A stretch of 64,000 nt of DNA from TMP-24 sp041397305 (lineage in GTDB: Bacteria > Pseudomonadota > Alphaproteobacteria > Rhodobacterales > Rhodobacteraceae): the NCBI GenBank assembly GCA_041397305.1, contig JAWKWX010000003.1, positions 186,001 to 250,000 on the forward strand. The letters run 5' to 3'. The position numbers and the translations under genes were made by a program. How positions within the stretch are numbered: the stretch's first letter is position 1; every line of letters begins with the position of its first letter. The notes under the pieces are model-generated. The model was not told where the DNA came from and did not search any database. It saw nothing but the letters and a program-made list of their open reading frames with translations. Positions 44,256-52,852 of the stretch are shown piece after piece.

Positions 44256-45764
44256 TCAGGGCGAAGCGGCGATCCGGCGCCAGAACCTGTGATCCGCGGC
44301 CTCGCCCGCCGGCCGGTACTCTGCCATGGCCGCTGCGAAGGCGGGTTCGGCAAAATAGAGCGTCTGCAGGTCATAGCGCATGTCTGTATCGAGCGGCCAG
44401 AAGAAGGGTGACTTGCCGTCGATGATCACCAGATCGGGTTTCGTCGCCTCGATGTCCTGCGCCACAAGGTCGACGGTCCTTGCAATCAGCTCATGGAGGT
44501 GGGCGCAACGATCCGACTGCGCCGTGCAATCGGTCCGGCCGAGTTCCAGCACCGGCCCGACGACCGGCCATTGCACCGGAAAGCGCCCTTCCCAATCCGT
44601 GCCGAAAAGATCGACAAGCGGGAAATAGGGCAGGATATCCGGCGAAACGACCACGAGGCTCCGCGCGCGGTCCGGGCCGGAGAGATAGGGAGCGAAGACC
44701 TCGGTCATCGCATAGCGGTAGGGATTGGTGCGGAAGGTGAACTGGGCCTGCAAGAGCAGGCCGGAAAGCGCCAGCAGAAGGGCCCGCCGATCCGAGGAAG
44801 TGGCGCCGAGCCAGACGTAGCACAGGCAGAGAAGCGCGAAAAACGGGATGGCGTGATAGTCGAAGCCGTTCCACTGGGCGAAGTAAATCCCAAGCGCACC
44901 TGCCGCGGCGAGCAGCGCACAGGAAATGCCGTGCGGCAGCCCCACCTTTCTGGCGGCGGCCAGCACCGCGAGCAGCGGGACCAGAAGCCAGGGCTGGGGA
45001 ACGATGAAAAGCTCCGACAGGTTCAGCCGATAGGCGCCGTAGGTTTCGACCGCCAGCGGCACCACCGTGTCGAAATAGGCCGGGAAGAGCAGCCAGGCGG
45101 CGAGGGCATAGAAGATCCCGGCCGCACCGAACGTCAGATTGCCGGTCGACAGGAGCGCACGCCAGTTCCGCTCTGCTGCCAGGCGCCCGAGCATCACCGC
45201 GAGCGGGATGAGAACGAAGTAGGGTTTCAGAAGCACGCCGAACGCCGCAAACAGCGCGCGCGCCGCCGCGCCCCGTCCGGTATCGGGCCGGTCCTCTGCC
45301 AGATGGGCGGCGAGATAGGGCCAGAGGAAGATCACGAGGAAATGTTCGCGCTGACCGAAGTAGATGGTGAAGGGAAAGACGAGCGCGAGCGCACTGCCGC
45401 CGAGGAACAGCCAGGCCGCCCGCAGGCCATGGGCGCGCGCGACGATCCGCGCGCTCCACCACAGGCTTGCGCCAATGAGGGCAAGGATCGTCGCGTAAAA
45501 AGCCTGGGTGCGGGTGATGCCCGCGAGGTCGGAAAGAAACACCGCCGGGACGTGATGAAGGAAGATCAGCGGCGGGTTGACCTCCATGATGTCTTGGTAA
45601 AGCCGGGCGCCGCGCAGCCATTTCGCCGTAGCATGCAGGAACCAGGAAGTATCGTGGTTGATCGGCGCTCCGCTGAACCAGGCCATGAGCGCGCCGAGAT
45701 AGAGAAGAAGTCCCAGCGCCGCCCAAAGACCCGGCGAACCCGTATCCTTCGCTTGCCCGTTCAT
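44256..45764 (-). CDS. Polytopic membrane glycosyltransferase-like protein (GT39/GT87 type)
   Basis: This is a 502-residue protein starting MNGQAKDTGSPGLWAALGLL. INHDTSWFLHATAKWLRGARLYQDIMEVNPP is the periplasmic loop pattern, with an acidic D, of lipid-linked-sugar glycosyltransferases. About ten hydrophobic segments follow (AWLFLGGSALALVFPFTIYFG, LIPLAVMLGRL, LLVPLLAVLAAARKVG) and a soluble C-terminal domain ends PDLVIIDGKSPFFWPLDTDM. The start overlaps the stop of the M50 protease gene (45761-45764), so the two are coupled. The acceptor is unknown. Confidence 0.7.
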   Translation of the reverse strand: MNGQAKDTGSPGLWAALGLLLYLGALMAWFSGAPINHDTSWFLHATAKWLRGARLYQDIMEVNPPLIFLHHVPAVFLSDLAGITRTQAFYATILALIGASLWWSARIVARAHGLRAAWLFLGGSALALVFPFTIYFGQREHFLVIFLWPYLAAHLAEDRPDTGRGAAARALFAAFGVLLKPYFVLIPLAVMLGRLAAERNWRALLSTGNLTFGAAGIFYALAAWLLFPAYFDTVVPLAVETYGAYRLNLSELFIVPQPWLLVPLLAVLAAARKVGLPHGISCALLAAAGALGIYFAQWNGFDYHAIPFFALLCLCYVWLGATSSDRRALLLALSGLLLQAQFTFRTNPYRYAMTEVFAPYLSGPDRARSLVVVSPDILPYFPLVDLFGTDWEGRFPVQWPVVGPVLELGRTDCTAQSDRCAHLHELIARTVDLVAQDIEATKPDLVIIDGKSPFFWPLDTDMRYDLQTLYFAEPAFAAAMAEYRPAGEAADHRFWRRIAASP

Positions 45765-46546
45765 CCCAGGAACGCCGCGACATAGCTGCCCGAGCCCATG
45801 AAGAAGGCGGCGAGCGTGGCAAGATAACAGGCCAGGCACAGAAGCGCCCGGCCCTTCGGCATCGGGCGCTGGATGCGCAGCAGCGCGTCGGCCTGCGCGA
45901 GCGAGCGCGTCGTCATCAGGCAGAAGAAGATCAGCAGAAGCGACTTCAGGTAGACGGCTGCCGCAAACGCGATGCCGGACATCAGCAATGTCGCGGGCCG
46001 GACCGCCCCGGGCCAGAAGCTCGCGAGGATGGCGCGCAGGCATTTCGAGCCATCGAGCGGCCAGAGCGGCAGGAGGTTGAAGAAATTCAGCACCGCCGTC
46101 ACCTGGCCGAAGATCCAGAGAAACCGGGCCGCCTGCGGCGCCTGGTCATTGGCCAGATCGAACAGGCTGAGCGACAGGACCATGGGTGCGAGCCCGATCG
46201 CCGGCCCCATGAGCGAGATGAAGAACTGCTTTTCCTGGCTCGCGGGCAGGCTGTTCGAGATCGCGAGCCCGCCCATCAGCGGCACGAGGCGGAACCGCGC
46301 ATCGGCATGGCCGCAAATCCGGTAGGCCGCCACATGGCCGAATTCATGGACCATGACGGCGAGGATCAGCGCGGCGCCCACCATCGGCCCCCAGAAATAC
46401 CCGGCGGCGAGGATGGCCAGAAGCCCCATGCCCATCGCCCCGGGATCGAGGCCGACGATCCGCAGGCCGCGATGGCCGCGCAGGCCGCCCTGCAGGATCA
46501 GGCCGGTTCCGGCGCACAGCGACAGCGAAATCAGGAACGCCAGCAT
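45761..46546 (-). CDS. Site-2 protease-type (M50) membrane metalloprotease
   Basis: This is a 261-residue intramembrane zinc protease homologue. The zinc motif is VMVHEFGHVAAYRICGHADA (HExxH) and the second conserved site is FFNLLPLWPLDGSKCLRAIL, matching the N-x-x-P-x-x-x-x-D-G motif of the family. About six membrane segments are present. It is translationally coupled to a membrane glycosyltransferase-like gene. Its substrate cannot be inferred; there is no PDZ domain. Confidence 0.8.
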   Translation of the reverse strand: MLAFLISLSLCAGTGLILQGGLRGHRGLRIVGLDPGAMGMGLLAILAAGYFWGPMVGAALILAVMVHEFGHVAAYRICGHADARFRLVPLMGGLAISNSLPASQEKQFFISLMGPAIGLAPMVLSLSLFDLANDQAPQAARFLWIFGQVTAVLNFFNLLPLWPLDGSKCLRAILASFWPGAVRPATLLMSGIAFAAAVYLKSLLLIFFCLMTTRSLAQADALLRIQRPMPKGRALLCLACYLATLAAFFMGSGSYVAAFLG

Positions 46547-46645
46547 CGGTCATCCATGGCTACAACCTGCACGAGACCTGAATAGCGCAAAGACGGGCGT
46601 TGGAAAGACCCCAGGACGGCATAGCCGCGACCTGTGGCGGATCGG

Positions 46646-47332
46646 TCAACCCCCGGCCGCAAGCGCGGGAAGGCCCGCGAGATCGGGCAGGATATGATGG
46701 GGGCGGGCGGGCAGGCGGTCGACCGGCAGGCCCGCGCGGTTGACCCAGAGCGTGCGAAAGCCGAAGGCGCCGGCGCCCGCCACGTCCCACCCGTTCGAGG
46801 AAACGAAAAGAACCTCCCCCGCCGGGCAACCGACGTGCGCGGTCACCAGCGCATAGACCCGAGGGGCGGGCTTGAAGATGCCGACGCTTTCGACCGACAG
46901 GCAGGCGTCGAGCAGGGTTTCGATCCCGGCCGACCGGGTCGCGGCGGCAAGCATCGCGGGCGTACCGTTCGACAGGATCGCGCGGGGCAGACCCATTGCC
47001 TTCAGCGCCGAAAGCATCGCAGGCACTTCCGGATAGGCAGGCAGTTCGTCGTAAAGCGCCAGAAGCCGCGCCCGCAGCGCGGCATCGTCGATCCCAGACG
47101 CGTCAAGCGCCCAGTCGAGCCCGTCCGCCGTGACTTGGGCGAAATCGGCATGTCGCCCCATCACGGCCCGAAGCCAGGTATATTCGAGCTGCTTCCGCCG
47201 CCAGTCGTCGGCAAGCTTCGGCCAGATCGCGCCCAGCCGCTCGCCCCCTGGCTCCCCCGCCGCGCGTCGCGCGGCGCCCGCGACGTCGAAGAGCGTGCCG
47301 TAGGCGTCAAAGATCACGGTCGCGACGGGCAT
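46646..47332 (-). CDS. Haloacid dehalogenase type II (HAD superfamily)
   Basis: This is a 228-residue HAD hydrolase starting MPVATVIFDAYGTLFDVAGA with the nucleophile Asp in FDAYGTLFD. QLEYTWLRAVMGRHADF is typical of (S)-2-haloacid dehalogenases. Motif II is RAILSNGTPAML, motif III SVGIFKPAPRVY and motif IV VLFVSSNGWDVAGAGAFGF. The ATG at 47332 is preferred. It precedes the fab operon's end and may serve general detoxification. Confidence 0.85.
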   Translation of the reverse strand: MPVATVIFDAYGTLFDVAGAARRAAGEPGGERLGAIWPKLADDWRRKQLEYTWLRAVMGRHADFAQVTADGLDWALDASGIDDAALRARLLALYDELPAYPEVPAMLSALKAMGLPRAILSNGTPAMLAAATRSAGIETLLDACLSVESVGIFKPAPRVYALVTAHVGCPAGEVLFVSSNGWDVAGAGAFGFRTLWVNRAGLPVDRLPARPHHILPDLAGLPALAAGG

Positions 47333-47357
47333 GCTTGCCTCCCTTCGCAGACGGGCG

Positions 47358-48152
47358 TCATCCGCCCAGATGGTTCTGCTGCGGCATGCCGAGGACGTGG
47401 AAACCGCCGTCCACCCGGATGATCTCGCCCGTCGTGCAGGCGCCATGGTCGGACAGCAGGTAAACCGCCGTGCCGCCGATCGCCTCCAAGGTCGCGTTGG
47501 CGCGCAGCGGGGCGTTCGCCTCGGTATGGCGGAAGGTGGCGCGGGCGCCGCCGATCGCCGCCCCGGCCAAGGTCTTCATCGGGCCGGGGGAAATGGCATT
47601 CACGCGGACCTGCTGCGGGCCGAGATCGTTCGCGAGATAGCGCACCGCGCTTTCCAGCGCGGCCTTCGCGACCCCCATCACGTTGTAATTGGGCGTCACC
47701 CGGTTCGACCCGCCGTATGTCAGTGTCACCAGCGAGCCGCCCTCGGGCATCATCTCGGACGCGCGGCGCGCGACATCGATGAAGGAGAAACAGGAAATGT
47801 CGAGCGATTGCTTGAAATTGGCGCGGCTGGTGTTGATGAAGCGGCCGGTCAGTTCGTTCTTGTCGGAATAGGCGATGGCATGGACGAGGAAATCCATGGT
47901 CCCCCAGCGCGCCTTCAGCCCGGCAAAGCAGGCTTCAAGGCTTTCGTCGTTCGTCACATCGACGTCGACGAGGAAATCCGATCCGACCGAGGCGGCCAAA
48001 GGCTCCACCCGTTTGCCGAAAGCCTCGCCCTGATAGGAAAAGGCCAGCTCCGCACCTTCATCGGCCAGCGCCTTGGCGATACCCCAGGCGATCGACCGTT
48101 CGTTCGCGACGCCCATCACGAGCCCGCGCTTTCCCTTCATCAGTTCCGGCAT
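47358..48152 (-). CDS. fabI: Enoyl-[acyl-carrier-protein] reductase (NADH)
   Basis: FabI performs the last step of each fatty-acid elongation round. It is a 264-residue SDR protein. The NADH-binding part is GLVMGVANERSIAWGIAKAL. The catalytic Tyr/Lys are in NYNVMGVAKAALESAVRYLA (Y-x6-K), with SLVTLTYGGSNRVTPN before it and RVNAISPGPMKTLAGAAI after it. It is co-oriented with fabB (7-base gap) and fabA. Confidence 0.95.
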   Translation of the reverse strand: MPELMKGKRGLVMGVANERSIAWGIAKALADEGAELAFSYQGEAFGKRVEPLAASVGSDFLVDVDVTNDESLEACFAGLKARWGTMDFLVHAIAYSDKNELTGRFINTSRANFKQSLDISCFSFIDVARRASEMMPEGGSLVTLTYGGSNRVTPNYNVMGVAKAALESAVRYLANDLGPQQVRVNAISPGPMKTLAGAAIGGARATFRHTEANAPLRANATLEAIGGTAVYLLSDHGACTTGEIIRVDGGFHVLGMPQQNHLGG

Positions 48153-48159
48153 CTGCCCC

Positions 48160-49389
48160 TCACCCCAGGTATTTGCTCATGACCAAAGTGGCATTCGTGC
48201 CGCCGAACCCGAAGGAGTTCGAGAGAACCGAATCCAGTTTTACACCTTCCCGGAGAGTGGTGACAATTTCCGCCGGGTCAAGCGCGGGATCGAGTGTCGT
48301 GACATTCGCCGAGGCCGCGATGAAATCCTTGTTCATCATGATCAGCGAATAGATCGCCTCGTGCACACCGGTCGCACCGAGCGAATGGCCCGTCAGTGAC
48401 TTGGTCGAGGCGACCGGGGGCGTCGAGCCCTTGCCGAACACCCGGCGGATCGCCTCCATCTCGGTCACGTCGCCGACCGGCGTCGATGTGCCGTGGCTGT
48501 TGATATAGTCGATCCTGCGCCCCTCGGGCAGGGTCGAGACCGCCAGCCGCATCGACCGTTCGCCACCCTCGCCCGAAGGTGCCACCATGTCATAGCCGTC
48601 CGAGGTCGCGCCATAACCGGTGACCTCGCCATAGATCTTCGCGCCGCGCGCCAGCGCGTGGGACAGTTCCTCCAGCACCACCACGCCGCCGCCGCCCGCG
48701 ATCACGAACCCGTCGCGGGTCGCGTCATAGGTGCGCGAGGCGGTAGCGGGCGCATCATTGTACTTGGACGACATCGCGCCCATCGCGTCGAAGAGGCAGG
48801 ACAGCGTCCAGTCAAGTTCCTCGCCGCCGCCGGCGAAGACCACATCCTGCTTGCCCATCTGGATCAGTTCCACGCCATTGCCGATGCAATGGGCCGAGGT
48901 CGAGCAGGCCGAGGTGATCGAATAGTTCACGCCCTTGATCTTGAAAGGCGTGGCCAGGCAGGCCGAGTTGGTCGACGACATGCAGCGCGTCACCATGAAG
49001 GGGCCCATCCGCTTCGGCGCGCCCTTGTTGATGACCGTGTCGAAGGCGACAAAGAAGTTCGAGGTCGAAGGTCCGCCCGACCCCATGATCAGGCCGGTCC
49101 GCTCGTTCGAGACATCCGCCTCCTCGAGCCCGCTGTCGGCGATCGCCTGTTCCATGGCAAGGAAGTTGTAGGCCGCGCCCGGCCCCATGAAACGCAGGTT
49201 GCGCTTGTCGATATGATCCTCAAGCACGATCTGCGGCATGCCATGGACCTGGCTACGGAAGCCGTGCTCGGCGTACTCGGGCGAAAAGACGATGCCGGAC
49301 TTGCCCGCACGAAGCGAAGCCTCGACCTCGGTCACATTGTTGCCGATGGGCGAGATGATCCCCATTCCGGTGATGACGACGCGGCGCAT
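48160..49389 (-). CDS. fabB: 3-oxoacyl-[acyl-carrier-protein] synthase I
   Basis: This condensing enzyme elongates unsaturated acyl chains. It has 409 residues. The active-site Cys is in NYSITSACSTSAHCIGNGVE, and the two His residues are in YINSHGTSTPVGDVTEMEAI and STKSLTGHSLGATGVHEA. FGFGGTNATLVMSKY closes the thiolase fold. Together with FabA it makes unsaturated fatty acids, the fabA-fabB arrangement. It starts 22 bases after the fabA stop. Confidence 0.96.
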   Translation of the reverse strand: MRRVVITGMGIISPIGNNVTEVEASLRAGKSGIVFSPEYAEHGFRSQVHGMPQIVLEDHIDKRNLRFMGPGAAYNFLAMEQAIADSGLEEADVSNERTGLIMGSGGPSTSNFFVAFDTVINKGAPKRMGPFMVTRCMSSTNSACLATPFKIKGVNYSITSACSTSAHCIGNGVELIQMGKQDVVFAGGGEELDWTLSCLFDAMGAMSSKYNDAPATASRTYDATRDGFVIAGGGGVVVLEELSHALARGAKIYGEVTGYGATSDGYDMVAPSGEGGERSMRLAVSTLPEGRRIDYINSHGTSTPVGDVTEMEAIRRVFGKGSTPPVASTKSLTGHSLGATGVHEAIYSLIMMNKDFIAASANVTTLDPALDPAEIVTTLREGVKLDSVLSNSFGFGGTNATLVMSKYLG

Positions 49390-49410
49390 GGGCCTACTCC
49401 TTCAAATCCG

Positions 49411-49920
49411 TCAGTTCGCCGAGAGGGCGACCTTCATATCCGTGACCTGATAGATAACCTCGCCGTCGGCTTCGACAATGCCGTTGGCGACGCCCATCGT
49501 CAGGCGGCGGGTCTGGATAGCCTTGGTGAAATCGACCCTGTAGGTCAGCATCTTGCGGTCGGGCCGCACCATGCCGGTGAGCTTGACCTCGCCCACGCCC
49601 AGCGCATAGCCACGCCCCTGCCAGCCGCGCCAGCCGAGGTTGAAGCCGGTGAGCTGCCACAGACCGTCAAGGCCAAGGCAGCCCGGCATGATCGGGTTGC
49701 CGGGGAAATGGCAGTCGAAGAACCACAGGTCCGGCGTGATGTCGAATTCCGCCACCACATGGCCCTTGCCATGTTCGCCGCGGTCCTCGGAAATATCGGT
49801 GATGCGATCCATCATCAGCATCGGCGGCGCGGGCAGTTGCGCGTTGCCGGGGCCGAACAGCTCGCCCCGTGCGCATTTCAGTAGGTCTTCCTTTGAGAAG
49901 CTCGAAGGATAAAGCGCCAT
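49411..49920 (-). CDS. fabA: 3-hydroxydecanoyl-ACP dehydratase/isomerase
   Basis: FabA introduces the cis double bond at the C10 stage. It has 169 residues. The hot-dog fold's catalytic His is in WFFDCHFPGNPIMPGCLGLDGLWQL with the partner Asp in CLGLDGLW. DRKMLTYRVDFTKAIQTRRL and DGEVIYQVTDMKVALS close the protein. It heads the fabA-fabB-fabI operon, divergent from irr. A perfect 17-base palindrome lies 27-43 bases upstream of the start. Confidence 0.96.
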   Translation of the reverse strand: MALYPSSFSKEDLLKCARGELFGPGNAQLPAPPMLMMDRITDISEDRGEHGKGHVVAEFDITPDLWFFDCHFPGNPIMPGCLGLDGLWQLTGFNLGWRGWQGRGYALGVGEVKLTGMVRPDRKMLTYRVDFTKAIQTRRLTMGVANGIVEADGEVIYQVTDMKVALSAN

Positions 49921-49946
49921 TCGCCCCGCCTGTTTGATCGCGTTTC

Positions 49947-49963
49947 GTTACAGGCCCTGTAAC
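49947..49963. promoter_or_regulatory. 17-base palindrome upstream of fabA
   Basis: GTTACAGGCCCTGTAAC is a perfect 8-base inverted repeat around one central base. At 27-43 bases before the fabA ATG it would overlap the promoter or leader, fitting an operator for a TetR/GntR-type regulator of unsaturated fatty-acid synthesis. It also lies about 100 bases upstream of irr. Confidence 0.6.
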
Positions 49964-50061
49964 ATTCCGCCCCTCGCGAGGGCAAGCGCAACCGCCGCGC
50001 CGCCGGGCAAAAGGCCGTGTCCCGATTGAATTTGCGACCGAAGCTGCCGTATAAGGGGGAC

Positions 50062-50496
50062 ATGATGGATATGACCCCTTCGCAGGAAGCCGCCGAAGAG
50101 CGCGGTATCCGCTGGCTCGACGGCGCAGGGCTCAGGCCCACGCGTCAGCGCGTGGCGCTGGCCACGCTTCTGGTGGGCGACGGCAAGGACAGGCATGTCA
50201 CCGCCGAGGGGCTTTTCGCCGCGGTCCGCGAGGCGGGGGAAAGCGTGTCGCTGGCCACCGTCTACAATACGCTCCGCGCCTTCTGCGAGGCCGGGCTGAT
50301 GAGCGAGATCACGGTCGACGGCTCGCGCTCCTATTTCGACACGCGCCTCGACGATCATCCGCATTTCTACTGGGAAGAGACGGCCGAACTGACCGACGCG
50401 CCCAAGGAAGAGCTGGAAATCGCCCGCCTGCCGAAGGCACCTCACGACACCGACGTGTCGCGCGTCGATGTGGTGATCCGCCTCAGGCGGCGATAG
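50062..50496 (+). CDS. irr: Irr, haem-responsive Fur-family iron regulator
   Basis: This is an iron-response regulator of alphaproteobacteria that acts under iron limitation and is degraded or inactivated with haem. The ATG at 50062 follows AAGGGGGA. The winged helix reads GLRPTRQRVALATLLVG, HVTAEGLFAAVREAGESVSL and ATVYNTLRAFCEAGLMSEI. The effector region DDHPHFYWEE has an H-x-H motif corresponding to the haem-binding part of Irr. The product is 144 residues. Divergence from fabA is the standard arrangement in Rhodobacteraceae. Confidence 0.92.
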   Translation: MMDMTPSQEAAEERGIRWLDGAGLRPTRQRVALATLLVGDGKDRHVTAEGLFAAVREAGESVSLATVYNTLRAFCEAGLMSEITVDGSRSYFDTRLDDHPHFYWEETAELTDAPKEELEIARLPKAPHDTDVSRVDVVIRLRRR

Positions 50497-50544
50497 GCGC
50501 CCGCCCTGCCGGACGGGGCCATGTCGCATCGTGCCTGCACGGTT

Positions 50545-51414
50545 TCAGAACCACTGGCCGGGTTCCATCATGCCTGCGTCGAGAAGCTGTTTCGACGACC
50601 AGTCGAACCGCTCCGAGCCGCGCCAGAGGAAATTGCCGATCGCCCATTTCGAGCCGGGATTGGCGCGCAGCGCCTTGGCCGTGCGGAACGAGGCGACGGC
50701 GGCGGTCAGATTGTGGTGCCAGGGGCAGGAGATTGTGTTGCGCTCCTCATCGGTGAGCGTGAAATCGGGCCGCATCTGTAGCCCCTTTTCCGGCCGGATC
50801 AGCGCCACGCGGTCAAGTCGGCGGCTTTTCCAGGGGATATGTTCCTCGAACCGCCAGCGGATGCCGCCGAAGACCTCCATCTGCCGCTCCAGCGGTTGGC
50901 CATCCCGGTAGCGGGCAGCGGCGTAATAGCCCGACCGGTCGAAATGCGCCGCCTCGCGCGACACGCCGTCGGGGTGGGCCTGCAGGTCCGGCGCATAGAG
51001 GTCGATCACATAGGCGATCATCGCCTTTCGCCGTTCCTCGGCATGGAAGGCAAGCATCTCGCCCACGGTCCGCGTCTCGCAGAAGGGAAAGAACAGATAT
51101 TCGGCGTTGTAGCCCCAGTAAAGCCAGGTCGCCTCGGGCGTCACGGCCATGATCCGGGTCAGGGCCTCGGGCACCGCATCGCGGGGGAAGGGATCGAAAG
51201 TCACCAGCGCCACGCGCGCCGCGATCTCGGCCCCGGGCGTCCAGTCGACCGCGCCGGGCTTCAGCACCGCGACCGACCGGAACCCGACCGCCAGGTGATG
51301 GGCGACGGTCGAGGTCAGTTCCACCCCGTCCTCGGCAAAGATCAGCGCCACCGGACCCCTGGCCAGCACCGCCCGTCCCCGCGTCAGGAAATCCTCTAGC
51401 CCGCCGAACTGCAT
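50545..51414 (-). CDS. Conserved uncharacterised protein, possibly glycosyltransferase-like
   Basis: This is a 289-residue soluble protein starting MQFGGLEDFLTRGRAVLARG. The segment VALIFAEDGVELTSTVAHHLAVGFRSVAVL resembles the start of GT2-type (Glyco_tranf_2_4) proteins, where E-x(n)-HH-x-x-x-G-F-x-x-V precedes a nucleotide-sugar fold. ATWLYWGYNAEYLFFPFCET, MIAYVIDLYAPDL, WRFEEHIPWKSRRLDRVALI and SCPWHHNLTAAVASFRTAKA are its other conserved-looking parts. There is no signal peptide. The function is not established; the glycosyltransferase link is a weak inference. It is divergent from miaB. Confidence 0.6.
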   Translation of the reverse strand: MQFGGLEDFLTRGRAVLARGPVALIFAEDGVELTSTVAHHLAVGFRSVAVLKPGAVDWTPGAEIAARVALVTFDPFPRDAVPEALTRIMAVTPEATWLYWGYNAEYLFFPFCETRTVGEMLAFHAEERRKAMIAYVIDLYAPDLQAHPDGVSREAAHFDRSGYYAAARYRDGQPLERQMEVFGGIRWRFEEHIPWKSRRLDRVALIRPEKGLQMRPDFTLTDEERNTISCPWHHNLTAAVASFRTAKALRANPGSKWAIGNFLWRGSERFDWSSKQLLDAGMMEPGQWF

Positions 51415-51525
51415 TTCGCCTCCGCCCCTCACCTTCCCGATCGGGCGGGCCAAATCAACCCCTGCCATTGCGGGGCAAGCCCGCTTTGGGGTAGAAGCGC
51501 CCGGTCCCGCGGAAAGGCCCCGACG

Positions 51526-52836
51526 ATGCCCGAGCCGAAGAAGCTTTTTATCAAGACCTATGGCTGTCAGATGAATGTCTATGACAGCGAGCGCATGGCC
51601 GAGGCCCTGGGCGCGGAAGGCTACGTGACGACCGAGGTGCAGGAAGAGGCGGACATGGTGCTGCTGAACACCTGCCACATTCGCGAGAAAGCGTCCGAGA
51701 AGCTTTATTCGGACCTTGGGCGCCTGCGCCCCCTGAAGGCCGGAAAGCCCGATCTGAAGATCGGCGTCGCGGGCTGTGTCGCCCAGGCAGAGGGCGCGGA
51801 GATCCTGCGCCGCATGCCGCTGGTCGATCTGGTGGTGGGGCCGCAGAGCTATCACCGTCTGCCCGCGATGGCCAGGGCGGCGGAGAAGGGCGAAAAGACC
51901 GTCGATACCGATTTTCCTGCCGAGGACAAGTTCGACCATCTGCCCGACCGGCCGATGGCCAAGGCCCGGCCAACCGCCTTCCTGACCGTGCAGGAAGGCT
52001 GCGACAAGTTCTGTGCCTTCTGCGTGGTGCCCTATACCCGCGGCGCCGAAGTGAGCCGCCCGGCAGAGCGGATCCTGGCGGAGGCGCGCAAGCTGGTCGA
52101 GAAAGGCGTGCGGGAAATCACGCTTCTGGGCCAGAACGTGAACGGCTATCACGGTGAGGGCGACTGGACGCTCGCCCGGCTCGTGCGGGCACTTGCGAAG
52201 ATCGACGGGCTGGACCGCATCCGCTACACGACCTCGCATCCGAACGACATGGGCGACGATCTGATCGCCGCGCATGGCGAGGAGCCGAAGCTGATGCCCT
52301 ATCTGCATCTGCCGGTGCAGTCGGGGTCGGACCGTATCCTGAAGGCGATGAACCGCAAGCATACGGCAGAGGGCTATCTGCGGCTGATCGAGAAAATCCG
52401 TGCCGCGCGGCCGGACATGATGATGTCGGGCGATTTCATCGTGGGCTTCCCGGGCGAGACGGATGCGGATTTCGCGGCGACGATGGAGCTGATCCGCGCC
52501 GTGAATTACGGGATGGCCTATTCCTTCAAATATTCCGCCCGCCCCGGCACGCCCGCGGCGGAGCGCAAGCCGGTCGCGTCGGACGTCGCCGATGCGCGGC
52601 TGCAGGAATTGCAGGCCCTGATCCTCGACCAGCAGCGCGCCGCGCAAGCCGCGATGATCGGGCGCGAGGTTTCGGTCCTTTACGAAAAACCCGGGCGGCT
52701 GGCGGGCCAGATGGGTGGCAAGTCCGACTATCTGCATGCCGTCCATGTGATGGATCCGGCCGCGCGGGCGGGCGAGATCGCGCGGGTCAGGATCACCGCA
52801 AGCGCGCCCAATTCGCTGACCGGCGAACGGGTCTGA
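51526..52836 (+). CDS. miaB: tRNA-2-methylthio-N6-dimethylallyladenosine synthase
   Basis: MiaB adds the methylthio group to i6A37 of tRNAs reading UNN codons. It has 436 residues. The N-terminal domain starts LFIKTYGCQMNVYDSERMAE, with the auxiliary-cluster Cys residues also in LLNTCHIREKASEK and GVAGCVAQAEG. The radical-SAM motif is VQEGCDKFCAFCVVPYTRG (C-x3-C-x2-C), followed by LGQNVNGYHGEG, HLPVQSGSDRILKAMNRKHT and a C-terminal TRAM domain. Confidence 0.96.
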   Translation: MPEPKKLFIKTYGCQMNVYDSERMAEALGAEGYVTTEVQEEADMVLLNTCHIREKASEKLYSDLGRLRPLKAGKPDLKIGVAGCVAQAEGAEILRRMPLVDLVVGPQSYHRLPAMARAAEKGEKTVDTDFPAEDKFDHLPDRPMAKARPTAFLTVQEGCDKFCAFCVVPYTRGAEVSRPAERILAEARKLVEKGVREITLLGQNVNGYHGEGDWTLARLVRALAKIDGLDRIRYTTSHPNDMGDDLIAAHGEEPKLMPYLHLPVQSGSDRILKAMNRKHTAEGYLRLIEKIRAARPDMMMSGDFIVGFPGETDADFAATMELIRAVNYGMAYSFKYSARPGTPAAERKPVASDVADARLQELQALILDQQRAAQAAMIGREVSVLYEKPGRLAGQMGGKSDYLHAVHVMDPAARAGEIARVRITASAPNSLTGERV

Positions 52837-52852
52837 GGCCGACGCCCGGCGT

